A DNA stretch of 64,000 bases. It comes from Apostichopus japonicus. Its lineage: Eukaryota; Echinodermata; Holothuroidea; Aspidochirotida; Stichopodidae. The notes below the pieces were generated by a model. It was not told the DNA's origin. It was given only the letters and a program-made list of their open reading frames with translations, and ran no database searches. Numbering within the stretch: the first letter of the stretch is position 1; the number at the start of each line of letters is the position of its first letter. The translations under genes were made by a program, and so were the position numbers. Below, in pieces: positions 33,398 through 47,056 of the stretch. Location: NCBI RefSeq assembly GCF_037975245.1, contig NC_092564.1, positions 14,759,984-14,823,983 of the forward strand. The letters run 5' to 3'.

Positions 33398-36300
33398 AAA
33401 TATTATTGCATAGATTCCTATCCTTTTTTCAGCTTGGAATAAACTGGTCATTCTCCACCTACGAGCAACGAACAGCCGAAAACTTTACAGGTAACGACCA
33501 TTATTGATAACCTCGACATTGACTGTGGGTGATTTAATTGACATTGATGGTGACAAAATTGAAGAGTAATTTCAGTGACTATATAACACAACCAAACAAC
33601 TCTTCCAAAGAAGACGGTGAAGAATGGATGGAGGACGACAACCATGAGGTTATGTGTAGGCCTGAGATTCTTCAATATACCATGTTGTAGCTAAATTCAC
33701 CATGCAATGGAGTTCTCCATGGTTCACTTCATTTTGAGAATGTTCACACAAGAGGTCTGCCACTGCTTGACAATAGGCACACCTTACTGGCATACAGTAC
33801 AAGTTCTTATTTTTTTATTTGATCTGAACAACACTTTCAAAAGTGACAAAAGTTTAAACTATATCACTGTGAGATCACTGAGATGTAAGCGCTCTACAGA
33901 ATGAAATGAACTAGTCCCAACTCCACCCTCCCTCCTCCTCCCCCTCCTTTCCACCTTTCAATGCACAAAGAAATTAGGAGAACTATTTCATACATGTGTG
34001 CTCCATGTTGGAATGTGTAGAAGAGGCAAGGTGAAGGGTACCCATGGGAATTTGGGAAACTGAACCCTTCTGTCTTTCTAAGATCTATCAATTGATCTAT
34101 AATTTTTTCAAGTATGAAACCAAACTACGGAGGATGAAAACAAAAATTGTCTGTCTGTCTCAGGCACCTCACTTCTTTACACTATATCTTTTTACAACGA
34201 AAACCTATTTTTAATGTAAAAGGGAGGAAAAACCCATTGCAAGTTGCCCTGTTCTTACTCCTTCTATAACCACAAAATTTCTAACCTCAAATTTCTCTCG
34301 GCTACAAGAGATCACATTACATGCAGAGTGCAAGATGCAAGTTCATCATCTATATATATATATTACTTGTCTTTATAATTAAGACACAAACAGCCAATTA
34401 TTTTTACACAAATGATCTCCTGGTCCCCACTATATTGAATGAACCACTTCTTTTTCAAATGCTCTTTTCTGGGAAGCAATAGCTTCAGAAACTCGCTGTC
34501 AACAATACGGAGTTATACCCATCTGGGATGACAGCTTCAATTATTTGGCAGACTAGAAAACTATTAATGACAGTACTCCACAGAGATACCTTACAACTTG
34601 AGATGAAACTTCATCCCAACTTTACTGTAAATGACATAGTATCCAAACGGCCAAAGTGTATCACTGACACCATGATCCGAGATCCAGCATAGCGAAATAT
34701 ATAGTTAATACATCGAACGGTTAAGGTCGCCCTTTTTTTCGAACTTTTTTCTTCTCTATTTTGTCCGTATATCTCGAGATCACTTATGTAGGGCAGGAGC
34801 GAACTGCACATGACAAACTTGTAAGAGTAGGAGGGAGTCAATCTCTAATTAGTTTCTACGCCTTGCAAAAGTTATATATAATGGGAAATCTACAGCATAT
34901 TGTATATGTTAATCACAATTAAACACTGCAAGTCTGTGTGTGTGTATTGTATTGTGACACCAAATGCACAGCTGAATGGATTTGAATGTCATCAAGTTTT
35001 AGGGAAATTTGCCCTACTGTGACGTTATTTGGATTGAGGCCGTTGAATCAGGAAATAACGACAAACAAAAACTAACACTTGATCAGCTCAGTGACTGTGG
35101 TCTCCTTCCAATTCACATATATATATTATGAAACTTATGTCTTCAACACAATTACTTCTCTTCACAGCATGTCATGAAATATTCTTCTGTGGACTAACAG
35201 CAAAAAAATTTGCCCTTCACTTTTACTACAAAGCCCTCCCCCCCATCCCCTTCTCTACCAACCTCCCTGGCAACCCCCCAGCAAAATCAAGCCAAGCCTT
35301 AAATTACTCCCTTCCATTAGTAGGAGAAAATTATCAAGGTTTCCCAAATACTATCTTAATTGACAGATATATCTACAGTTGCCTTTTCTCACTAATTCCT
35401 ACCATGTATAGATAGACACAGACTAATCGTTATGCAACATTTACTCAGATTCTTCCCACATCGTTAATTTGCTCGAACAATTCCACTTTAACCAAACCAA
35501 CAAAAGAAAAACCTTTTACCTAAGGTATATAAACGATACGAACGGAAATTAAATGAATCCACTCTCGCAATTCTTTAATTTTGAGACGACAGAACTTTTG
35601 TAGTTAGTTTTTCAAATTTGAGAATTTAACAAATTTATTAAGCAAGAAAATGACAGCCGTCTTCTCACTTTAAAAACCCAAAAGTAATCGTGACAACTTG
35701 CTGCATGCCAGCAGATAATATCTAGATGAAAGATGTTTAGCTTGCAGTTCTGCAAGCTAAAGTATAATCAATCTATTTCATCAAACCCTCGGACTTTAAA
35801 ACACCGACGACAAACTAGAGCCATCCTACGATTCTGAGCACTTGAGGTTATTGACCTAACTGTTACATACAGATATACAATACGTTACTAGTCTGTTTGT
35901 TATTTGTAGTACTTCTATATATATTTACCCTAGCTTGATGTGCGGTTGTGTTTTGCTACTATGTTAAAACAGCTCTTTTATTAACAAAATACAGATCAGT
36001 TATATTATCAGCTCAATTTCAATAAACATTTATGTTATCTTTGTGTAATACATATTTTCTGTTTCTTAAAGCAGCTATGTATGTAAATTAATACCAAAAT
36101 TTATAGGTTTTGTATGAAACATCTCAAATTATTTGAACTTAAATTTTTCTTTCTATTTTTCTTTGGAGTGTAGTATTGAAGTATTTGCAATTTTAGTTTT
36201 ATATTGTACTTAATCTATAAATAATGAATTGATCAATAATTATCAAATTTAGCATTAATTTTTTGTATGTGAATATGTTATCTATAGATACAAAAATTCA

Positions 36301-38577
36301 AATTCACTCATCTTTACAGTAAAATAATAAAAACAATTTATACAAACATTAAAAACTGAATTGTAGAATTTACATGTGAATATGGTGTAGGCAATGGAGG
36401 TACAGTATATCTTGCAGTACCTGCACATATCAATTAAACGCAAAGGGGCAGACATGGTGGTTAGCAGAATTTCTTTTCTTAACATTTTTTTAGCTTATAT
36501 TATCTCTTTTGGTGTGTACGTGTGTGTGTGAGTGTGTTTCTGTCTTGTTTGAGATTTTTAAAGCTCTGTTTGATAAAACCATAGCTCTGTTAGTTGAACC
36601 GATTTATTGTAAATAAGTGGCTTTAAATTAGGAACGTTTAATTTTATACTTTAAAGTTTTTTATTATATTTTGTTTGTTATTTTTTTAAATATTTTTTGA
36701 CCTTTACATATATACAAATTTGTTGTATCTGGCTGAGAGTTGGAGCCAAGACAATTTCCCTGGCCTTGCAACACAAACCTAATCCTCTATTTTTCGCCAA
36801 ATGGCTTGTCTTTTGTAAATTACATAAATAATGAATTGCCATATGATAAGGAAGATCTGAAGGGTGAGGGGAGAGAGGGGGAGGGGAGGGGGTGAAAATG
36901 AAAGGTGAGGGAGGGGAGAGAGAAAAAGAAGAATACCATCTTGGTGACCATTTCCACCCTTGGTTGACACATGTTAAATAAATATGTTATATAAACCAAC
37001 AGCTACTTGTCACTTAATAACAATAGTAAAGAACGATACTTCTGTCAATGGTATCACAGACAAATAGTTATTTATCTTTCCATTTCATGAGTAAACCTTT
37101 AAACATTTTTTACTTTCCACTCTGAATCAGGACTTCTCTCACTCCCACTACATACAAATCATCTTTTAATTTTTCAGACTCGTGTAGTATACTGTACATG
37201 CACATGTGCATTAGATAGCTCCGGTCCACCAACAATCTACTTTCCTTCATTTTTACTGGCAAAAATAGTCAAACTTTAAAGCAATTACTTTAAAGAGTCC
37301 TTTTCGAATAAACACAGGATTCACAAAGAGGAAATTCTGCATGACACTTAAAAGTTTCAATTCAAAGAAAACCTGTTGCAAGTCTGTAACTAGATATACA
37401 GGGACCCAGATAAGGATTATCTCTCCTCCTGTACGTAAAAAGAAATTCTTCCCTCTTTCACTTTATTTGATCTGTTCTACACTTCAAAACCAAGATCGCA
37501 TCGGGTAACATCAAAATATTTTCCTAAATTATGAATGTCCTTTTCTTTTGATGATTTTTTTTTTTTTTGTAATACTGTAGCCCCCCAGGACAGAGAACTT
37601 TCTTCTTCAACTAAGCCATTCTCAATCATGTTAGTCTGGCTGTCACCAAAGATAGACAAATTCAAACCTTGGAATGTTCCAATGCACCCCAAAAATATTT
37701 TAGTTTTAAATAGATTATTTCCATAGCAAAAACACCTGCAAGATCATCATACCCTATGAAATTTTAAACCTCAGGTTAGAATTATCTTTCATTAGCTTGG
37801 CATTGTTATCTGTAACATGAATGTAACTGAATATGTATTCTACACAAGGTAAGGTATAGTTTCTTACACCGTACATGTATGCATTCATGCTATTGTGTTA
37901 CAGAATAAGGATTTTTCCAATGTTGTTACTTATGATCTTGTTGTAGAATAGATCATAGTTTGTAAACTTTGTACTAAAACTAAATACTACACAAGTATGT
38001 ACTATTATGCAGTGTTCAGACTTAAATTTCAATATCAAAATTTGGAATCACTGACCATCACAATTAAGCTAGCATATATAAATATACATATGTGTATATG
38101 GCAGCAAGGATCAAATGACAAATCTTTAATCCGGTGCAATCACTAATTGCACTGTTGCATTCAGTACACTTTACACCATCTTTGTAGATTATCTGCCCCT
38201 TAAAATCAAATGTCAGATACATTATAATCTGTAGCTATTTGTTTTAATCCAAATAATGCTCATCAAAATGTACATATCAATCCATTGCCCCAAAGTTAAT
38301 TCTCCAAATGACAAGACCAAATGTACATCGATCAACTCTAATCTCAGTTCAAGTATAAACTAATAGCCAACTTTCATTATCAGTAAAACATGTCATTTCC
38401 ATACTACATAAGAAAAGCAAATTGTATATATCAAGGAGTGTAAAGCTTACAAAGAACAGAATTTTTGTTGTTGGAATGACAAGGACATTGTACAGTATCT
38501 GCTATTGCTAAACGTTACTTAATTTAGATAATGTAAATGCCGAAGTGATCTTTTTTCATATCGCCATGACAACAACA

Positions 38578-38963
38578 TATCAGACCTCCCAGCAGCTCTT
38601 CAACAAAATAAAGGTTTTTTATAATGGTTGTAAATGAAGAAATAAAGGTGTTTACAGGCGTCAAACATTAAAATAAAGGTTTGTAAAGGTCCAAAATGTA
38701 TTTAATTTGGAACATACTCATCATCTATGCACATTTTTACATCATCTGTGGCCTTTATTTTAAAATATCTGAATTACATTAACTGTTGTTTGTGAGTCTG
38801 TTTTGTATCACTCCATGAATCATGCCTGGCTATCCACATCTTAAAAAAAAATTGAACCAAAAATAAAAATAAAGGTTTTTAAAGAGTATTTTTGAAAAGT
38901 AAGGAGCCGTTTTTTAAATCAAGGTTTTTAAAGGTATTAAAGGTTTTGCTGGGAGGTCTGATA
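38578..38963. mobile_element. Inverted-repeat element (MITE) flanked by TA
   Basis: The ends are perfect 15-bp inverted repeats: TCAGACCTCCCAGCA from 38580 and TGCTGGGAGGTCTGA ending at 38961, each next to a TA dinucleotide. The 382-bp interior repeats AATAAAGGTTTTTAAAGG-like motifs near both ends and has no coding capacity. TA target duplication is typical of Tc1/mariner-group elements; that class is inferred. Confidence -1.
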
Positions 38964-41900
38964 AATCTGATAAATGGTAGCTAATGTAACTGACACATGT
39001 ATCAGACTTAATGTTTCATTTGACCAATTTAAGACAGTTCAGTCTGTAAATATACTTTACAAAATCATGTATGGTCATATATTGATCAGTGCATAACTTT
39101 ATCAAATCTGACAACTGGAAAGTCAGTTGTAAGCAAGTTCGGATGAAAGAACGTATTGGATCCTATTAACAAATTTGGCTTACATGATAAGAGATTTTAA
39201 GTTGCTCACCGTCACAATGCACATAACATAGGTATGGACACTATACAAGATGATTTAACTTGACAGGATGATTCAAGATAGAGAGATATATTTTGCTTTG
39301 TACCTTTGAAAAGTTCTGCATTATTCTGACCGACCCATACATAATATTCAAACATAATTGGATCTACCCCTCATACTAACTCAGAGACCCATGTAGATAT
39401 ATATAGTCACCACAAGTTTGTTTGCTCCATATATCTCTAGTTACGAGTTTAATATTAATTAAATCCATTGAAATAGTCCTATGCAGAATACTTTGTGTCC
39501 CACAAAGTTTGTTGTTAATTAAGTAAGTTTATAGTTTTCCATTCCTGAACCATTGCAATTCATGCCTATTAATTCTTTCCTTCCATGTTGCTAATTTTGG
39601 ACAACTTTTGTTACAGTTTCTGTTCTCATACATTTTGTACCCTAATCTTCCTTCCACGATGGAATATGCATAGATCTGGAGGCAACACCAGATCATGACC
39701 ATTCAAGTTTTTTTATTTCAAAATGCAGCTTTAACTTACCCTAATTTTGAAATCAGTGAGTTTGTTTCCTTTGACATGCTTAATATGAAGTACGTGCCAG
39801 GGCACTTTACCAATTCAGTACGGTCGGTCGGACGCTCTGAAAGAATTCCAGTCCTCGGAGGCAAATTTCAGCTGTGCAAGACATCGTCAACAAGAACACC
39901 GTTTGTTGCACATGCAGAGAATTGATTTTTGTTTTACCTGCTCAGTTAATCTGATGGCTGAAATAATATAATTATTCCACCTGTGGATGATGATCTATGC
40001 CAAAAGGCCAGAGCTTTATTAGAAAACACTTACCCTGTAACATTTCATCGTTAATACTCAGTTTAGAAATGTTTCATTGGTATGTCTCACCTCCAAAAGC
40101 ATATAAACTTACACTTAGAACCTTAAGGTCCTATTCTCAAGCCTAAGCTGTCAACATAATGAACCGCAGAGAGGCAATTAAAGGAAGTTATGTCAGCTTG
40201 TTTCAGGAAATGAACAGAATATATGAAGATACATGCAGATTCACCCATCCTTGTTCTTTGAAAAATACTTACAATTTTCGGCTCCGAATAATCTGAACTG
40301 TGTCTGCATGGATTCAGACTTCATTATTTTGCAATTGGTTCAACATAAATTGGCAACATTTTTATGACCCTTTTACTTGTGCCTTTCATACACTGCTTTG
40401 ATAGTACACTTGCAAGTGATGCTCTAGTTTGATTGTAGTTTATTATTTTTCTTCTTGCTATTACCAAAATGTTGTTCAAACAAACTTAAATTACAGATTA
40501 TGTTGCCCCACAGACAATTAACATGGATAAAAGGTAGAAGGCAGCCCAACTGACTCTACTGGGAGGAAATTTACTGACCATATCAATGCCATTTGAAGTA
40601 GGACATACGGTTGACTACTACAGTACTAGCTGATTCAACGTTTTTATTGCATTTGTATACGGTATCTCTTGCTTTTTTCAGTGAGAAGTCAATTTTGGTT
40701 GTATGGTAATTCTCGGCTAGAGCTGTCATACAAGACAGCCTAAAGCATATAGCACTAGCACTGACCCCCTTTCTCAGCTTATTTCACAAATTTGACAACT
40801 TTTATGAAATGGAATTTGAAACCGATCCTGAGGGCAGCAGCAACAGAGCTAATTGCTTTATGACAAGTCCTTTGCTTAGATATGACAGTATAGGAGCGGT
40901 CAACTGCATAAATAAAGAAGATAATACAAGTGTGCCACAAGAGCAAATGTTTTTATGGTGTTGTTGTGTATATTGTACGACAGTTTTATATTAAAATTTG
41001 AATGCCCGGGCATGCAGTATATGCACGCACTGACTCTGTGTTCTACGATAACAATTTGAATTTTTGGCTCCAGCGAACGGACCTGGCTGTATTCATTTCC
41101 AGCTGACATACACAAAATATTGACTACCTGTTTTTACTACTCTGTCGTATTTAAACTGTCCAAGGAATTGTGCTTTAAATGAAATTTAGGCATTGACCTC
41201 CACTAAACACATTAGCTGTGGTAAGTCACAAAGCTCAACATGTGTGAGCTAAGCTGGTGTTGGTGAATTATAAGTTCATTTTTGTAGGGTAATTATGTAA
41301 CTTTGCTACCATAAGGTCATAAGCAGCTGTAGTACATTTGATCTTAAGTGTCTCTGGCATAAACGAATATAAAAAGGACTTAGGGTTCAATATTTGGTTG
41401 ACTTAGGTTCATAGGGTGATGCGTTGAATTTTCAACATGCTCTGTGGGATGTGCCTTAAGGTTCAATGTGTAACTATAGTGTGAAGGTGGTGGTTACACA
41501 TTAGGTCTTGTTAGATCTCTTTACAGGTAATGATTGAAATGTACACCTACACATATTGGGTTAATTGTGAATAACAGGAAGTGTACTTTGTATTCATATC
41601 AAGTGATAGCAAATAGCTTATAGTTTCTACTATTATAACAGAGAGCATTTTACCATTATCTTCACCTTCCCCTTACCCTAGTTAGGCTCAACTTTATTAT
41701 TTCTTAGCTAGGAGCATCTAGACAGGAAGTCCTCCTACATCACACTTCCCAGAAAGATTACAACTAATTGTTAAGTTGGGAAGTGTACTAAAGAAGCAGT
41801 TAGTTTTTCAAGGTAACAAGAGAAGACATTAGCCAAATTACTGTATACTTGAAATCAGGTTTCTGGGTTTAGTTTTGACAAAGTCCCAAAACAAGGTTTA

Positions 41901-42516
41901 CTCCAAATAACAGGAACTGGTATAAAAGTCACTTAAATCTGTTGAGAATTTCAGAGTTGCTCTGTACATGTCATGGTATGTAACACATCCAGCCAACTAA
42001 ACGTTGAGGATCGAATCAAAATTCATCAATTACTCGGCGAATAACTTTCATTTGGTGGGAAAAAACTAAATCACAAAATCTCATGATCTTTCTTGTTGTG
42101 ACCGAAACCTGACTAAATGCTGATACTTATGACTTTGAGGTCATCAGAAATAATTGCTAGAATTGGTGAAATTAGAATGCATCACTCAGCTTTCATGCAT
42201 TAGTAGGTGCATTTATTACCACCATGCACCCTCGAAGTATTTCTCATCAGTGAAACATTTCAATTGTCTAATTTAACATTCATGGGGTATGGTTCCTCGA
42301 TGTCTGGAAGTACTGTAACTTGAAGATTCAAAACCGCACATCGGGAAAGTTGTTCTTGATGATTTCAATGGCAAGTTTAGCACGCTATTACTGATGATCT
42401 TGAATACTTGCCAACTTTTCTCTTAAACTGCAAGGTATTTTCTCCATACACATAATATTCATAGACACAATAAAAATGTTTAGCATGATTCTTCTTAATA
42501 GCAATCACACTGCTTT

Positions 42517-42684
42517 TCATATTGTGCCCCGTATATAAATTTTACAGCTGACAAAGAAATCCTGCACCGATGTGACCGAATCGACCATTTCAACTGACTT
42601 CTTCATGAGTGTATCTGACACCCCTCGGAGCCCCAACTCAATTTTTGCATGAGTTCCCATCTCTTTGTTTCTGCCATCCTCCAT
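42517..42684 (-). other. Small ORF with strong Kozak context, possible nested first exon
   Basis: A 55-codon minus-strand ORF starts at 42684 in the context CAAAATGGAGG (A at -3, G at +4). It reads MEDGRNKEMGTHAKIELG, then RGVSDTLMKKSVEMV and DSVTSVQDFFVSC, and ends at a TGA at 42517. A usable donor (CAGCT|GTAAAA at 42546) would end a 139-bp phase 1 exon. Composition and local CpG content are more gene-like than the surrounding intron. I recognise no family. It may be the start of a gene nested in the Ig1-Ig2 intron on the same strand. Confidence -1.
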
Positions 42685-43009
42685 TTTGAGGGTAATGAAC
42701 TCACGCCAACAACAGCCACACGACGACGACTAAGAGGATGAGGATGAGGACGTTAAGAGCAATGAATCACATCTCAGAAATGCAACAATCTGATATTCTT
42801 TCTACAGCAGAGGGCCCTGCTCTAATAAGCACAACCATTAAAATTAAAACATACCCTGCAGGTTCATGGCCTATCATATTGATCAAAACTCCCGATCTTC
42901 CACTCCCCTGCCAACGGCATATGAAACCGGACCCCACAGTAGGAAAACAAGAGCGATAGCTAGGAAAATCACGGAATTGTTTAAACGTCACCATGGAGTT
43001 CAGAAAGAG

Positions 43010-43035
43010 GATGGATGGATGGAGAGGATGGATGA
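43010..43035. repeat. GGAT microsatellite
   Basis: ATGG/GGAT tetranucleotides repeated about six times with an interruption; intronic. Confidence -1.
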
Positions 43036-45345
43036 AGAAAGAGGTATGAGTGGCCGGCAGGTTGGCACTGCAAGATTGGAATTCAAGTAAGGACAAGCTA
43101 CCAACTAATGTTTTGGTTTCTGCATTTTTATCAAATCCCACAGAACAGTCTGCATCAAATTAGGTGACAAATTAGACAAACATATTCACATGCATAGATC
43201 TGTGTGATATATATATATATCTCAGGCACATAATATGACTTCTGTAGAGCTAGTTATACAAAACTCTGAGTCATTATTAAATTAACGATGGGACTTACAT
43301 AGTTTGACTAACCTAGGAAATTTACTGCTACAGTACATCGGTCAGGTCCAGGTTTAAGTTTATATTAGCAATATGAAAATAATTTGTAACATACTAGCCA
43401 CTGCATGTATTGATGTGATGACCAACGTATTAACTGCACTAATTACATAAATCGGACTGCAAAGAAGTATTTATGGAAGAATTGCTCAAACAGATATACC
43501 ATGTGACGTTAAGTATTGTACATATATATATCTTTACAGTAAAACACTTTCAATTATATCGCTGTATGTACAGATCTATGGGGCAGTACATTACAGATAA
43601 TATATTAAATAACAGAAATACATATCTATATAGTCCACATTTGTCACAGCTACCTATGTTCAACTATGAAAGCTATACAACTTGCATTGAAACGTCCAAA
43701 CTGAACCTTTATTTACAGGATATACTTGAATAGATCCCATTAGGTGTTTACAGTTCTCTTTGGATGTTTCATCATAATTTATGCCAAAAGCTTTGCAAAC
43801 ATACAAACACAAACCTCTTGGGTCTGCGCACAAATTTTACTTTTTTCCATACAGGCCTATAATGTCCCTAGTGGACAATCGTAGGGTCTATATTCCTCCT
43901 GATCAACACTGGCTATTCCCTCTCCTACTGTATGGACATATTGATGATGTATTTAAAGTTCAATACTCATCTTTTATTAATGTTATCGGTGTTTGTTTTT
44001 TTTTGCGGTGTTTTTTTTAACTTTATATTGTCAGTATACAATATGAAGCACATTACTATGCATAGTGAATGCTTAACTTAAATCCTTGTCTTTTACATTG
44101 TGCCATATATGTCTGCTGGCATACAAGTCAACAAAGACATCTTTTAAGACAGTTCAAAGAACCAATGACAACACTTGTAACATACTATATAGTAAATAGA
44201 ATAATTCATAGAGCGACAGTATCAGCAAATATTTACAAAATTGCAATCAGGCAGTACTACTTGACAAAACCTTCTCTTACAGAGGAACTACAAGGAGCTA
44301 TGTCTTAATCTTTACTTAGTTCTTTTAATGCGAGGTTAAGCAGTCTCATTTAGCAATATCAAACAATAGTTCAACATCACTGACATTTTCAGTCAGACTT
44401 TGATCCTTCGCAAATACTTGCAAACAGAATACATGTGCAGTGTGTGCATGCTGGTATATTTACGGATGTTCCACAAGTTACATAACTTATGAACTTTTAC
44501 AGGAGTTTAAGACATACAGTAAATACAATAAGAATGTGATTCACAGGAATATGCTCACCCAGAAAGAAAGGAACTTTTGTAACTGTGTATAACCATTATA
44601 ATTATTGACAAATGTTTGCTTATTTTACACTGGGATTTTGGGAACGTAAAATGCTATATGCTGTAAAGTTAGAACTAGGAGTTTATGTGCACTATTTAAA
44701 CACAGAAGAAACAGAAAGATGTACGTTCGTTCTACCACATAACATGTCACTGACCCTCCTTGGGTTTTTACTGTACGTGTTTAAATTTTGAATATCCTAC
44801 CTAACACAAAGTTATAGCCTTTGTCTTACTAGGTCTACTACAACAAAAGTACCCCGTGCTCTGAATGTACTTTTGTCACCAGATTTTCCGGTGAATCTTA
44901 TCAAAATTTCAATATTTCTCACAAAAGCAACAACAAGAGGTAATTGACACTTTACATTTCGGTGTGAACCGAACATAGAAATTATATGAAGATCATTTTG
45001 ATAAACCTACACGTATTTTTCCCTCCCTCAGCCTTCCACTCATACTGTTGTGTCCATATACTGTTCCCGAACCTTTCGAAGGACTTGCACCCTGGACGTG
45101 AATCTTCGTGAAACATAAGTATCTGCATGGAGGCGCTCGTGTGGGCAACGGCAAAAGTTTTTAAAACAAATTTTGATGAATATCTTATACTTTGGGTGAT
45201 CATCCACCTGCCTGCTGCTGGTGTTGCTTAAAACACTTAAAAATGTTTCATCTCCTTAATCATTGAATACATCATAACACTTTAGCTTTATACACATTGG
45301 TTCGGATATCTTTCTCCCGAGATTTAACAATATAGATGCAATTGA

Positions 45346-45371
45346 TTTTTTTTTTTTTTTTGGGGGGGGGG
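45346..45371. repeat. T16-G10 homopolymer pair
   Basis: Sixteen T are directly followed by ten G. This is the longest mixed homopolymer in the window and a likely place for assembly or sequencing error. Confidence -1.
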
Positions 45372-45990
45372 ACTTTATAAAGGAACAGTAATAGCTGTTA
45401 GCTTTAACAAACAAGTTGTAAAGCATTATCTAGCAGTGGCCTCCATAATTAGTTTCATAACACCAGAGTCTTGTAGCAAAACTCAACAATGGAGTGAAAG
45501 GGGATGCTTTAATACACTGCTGCAGCAAGACAGCGACAGAGAGCTAGCGAGAGATAGAGACAGAGAGAGACGAAGATGAGTGCTTCGATTCATCTCGTTA
45601 GGGTTCTTTACTCTGCTTTGACTTAGTGACCTACTTCATTGATGAAATCTAATCATTCAGGAGCCGTGCACACTTCAACGACAACAACAAAAAAAAGGCT
45701 GTTGTAGACACACACAAAAAACATGGCATAGTTGATCATATGACAATTTGTCGCAATATAATTACCTGACATTATAAGTATGACTTACTGCTAGGCAAAA
45801 ATTTAGTGTACATAATATGTACATTTTATAGTCTCTACAAATGTGTGTAGATATATTCCAATTATGTTGTAAACCTTCAATTAATTTATAAATCATGATG
45901 ATATATCTTTGTCAGAAATGTTTTTTAAATTTGATCAATCTCATGCATGCACCAAGGAGCACCTAACAAGGAAGTTGAAAACGATGTGTT

Positions 45991-46007
45991 CCCCCCCCCC
46001 CCCCCCC
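45991..46007. repeat. C17 homopolymer
   Basis: Seventeen consecutive C on the plus strand (G17 on the receptor's coding strand), intronic. Confidence -1.
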
Positions 46008-46870
46008 AACCTGCCAGTTACTTGTGACAAAATTGTTATAAAATTGGTGGCCATGATGTTTTGTTTCTTTACTGATTTCTGTGTTTTTTGCTGAAGAACT
46101 GAACTATTTTTATTTTTAAAGTGATTTGGATATGTAACATACTGTGCCTGTAGGTTCTGCTAGAGTATCCCTTTAATTGCAGCATCATCAAATTAATTTT
46201 TTGCATAATATCAAGAGTTTCTCATAGTAGCAACAAATGAGGGAATTTGATCAAAAGTCAGGATGTGAGGGCTGGAGGGAGGGGAGGGGAAGGGAGGGAG
46301 GGGTGGGAAGTGGTGGTTTAAATTTTGGCAAACTAGACCTGTGGGAAATTGTACAGAAGTTGCTTAATGCTACCAAGTACTGCTTTTGGTCATGAATCTG
46401 CAATCATAATATTTACAATATCTTCATGTCAATGACAGGGGCTTAACTGTGGTTCACGCACCTCCAGTAACATTAAGTATAAAAGTTATTAATTCCAGTA
46501 TGAAAGCTACTGTACAATTGCGATTGAGTATATGATGATGTTGATGAATCAAATCCCTTCCAATTGCAGGAATTTCGCTTTAAAATTGTTCTTTAAGAAT
46601 TGCAGCTAATTATGACAATTAAGTGATTGCAGAGGTGGGATGGAACCAAAGGAAATGTAACCATCTCCGTTGATAACTTAGGCACAGCTGCATCCTTTGT
46701 TAATTATATATAGCCTATCTATATAGTGTGAAAGATGGATCTTTTCCCAAGTTTTTTATAAGAACTTTCACCAGTTGAAGGGACCTAATTTTTCATCAAA
46801 ATTGAGTTACATCAATAAACCTAGATGTGCTTGACTAACAAAACCATTGACTATGATGACAACTGACAGA

Positions 46871-47056
46871 AATGTATGTAGTTTAGATCCTCCTGCAAGC
46901 AGCACTCTCTAAGAAGCCATCATTGGCTAATATCAGAGCCGCAAGCTGACCGAAGTAAGTCTCTTAGAGTCATATTTAACGCCCATGATTATGAATTGTC
47001 AATTGTCAACAACTCTGTAACTGGACGACATACATTAATCTTGGAGTGACTCGAAG
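46871..47056 (-). mobile_element. tRNA-derived SINE, family A, 5'-truncated copy
   Basis: It shares nearly 150 bp with the element at 5029-5269, including AATTGTCAATTGTCAACAAC, CTCTGTAACTGGACGACATA and the GATCCTCCTGCAAGCAG end. On the minus strand it begins inside the B box (TTCGAGTCAC) and lacks the A-box head, the usual 5' truncation of a retroposed copy. Confidence -1.

Noticed and set aside
42700-42770. Transmembrane-like frame (LNVLILILLVVVVWLLLA) followed by a GTGAGT donor on the minus strand
   Set aside because: An in-frame TGA lies just upstream with no ATG after it, and the hydrophobicity comes from a GAGGAT/GACGAC simple repeat read in antisense.
42767-43141. 124-codon minus-strand ORF
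   Set aside because: No recognisable domain, no splice support, and overlapping plus-strand frames of similar quality. It looks like chance.
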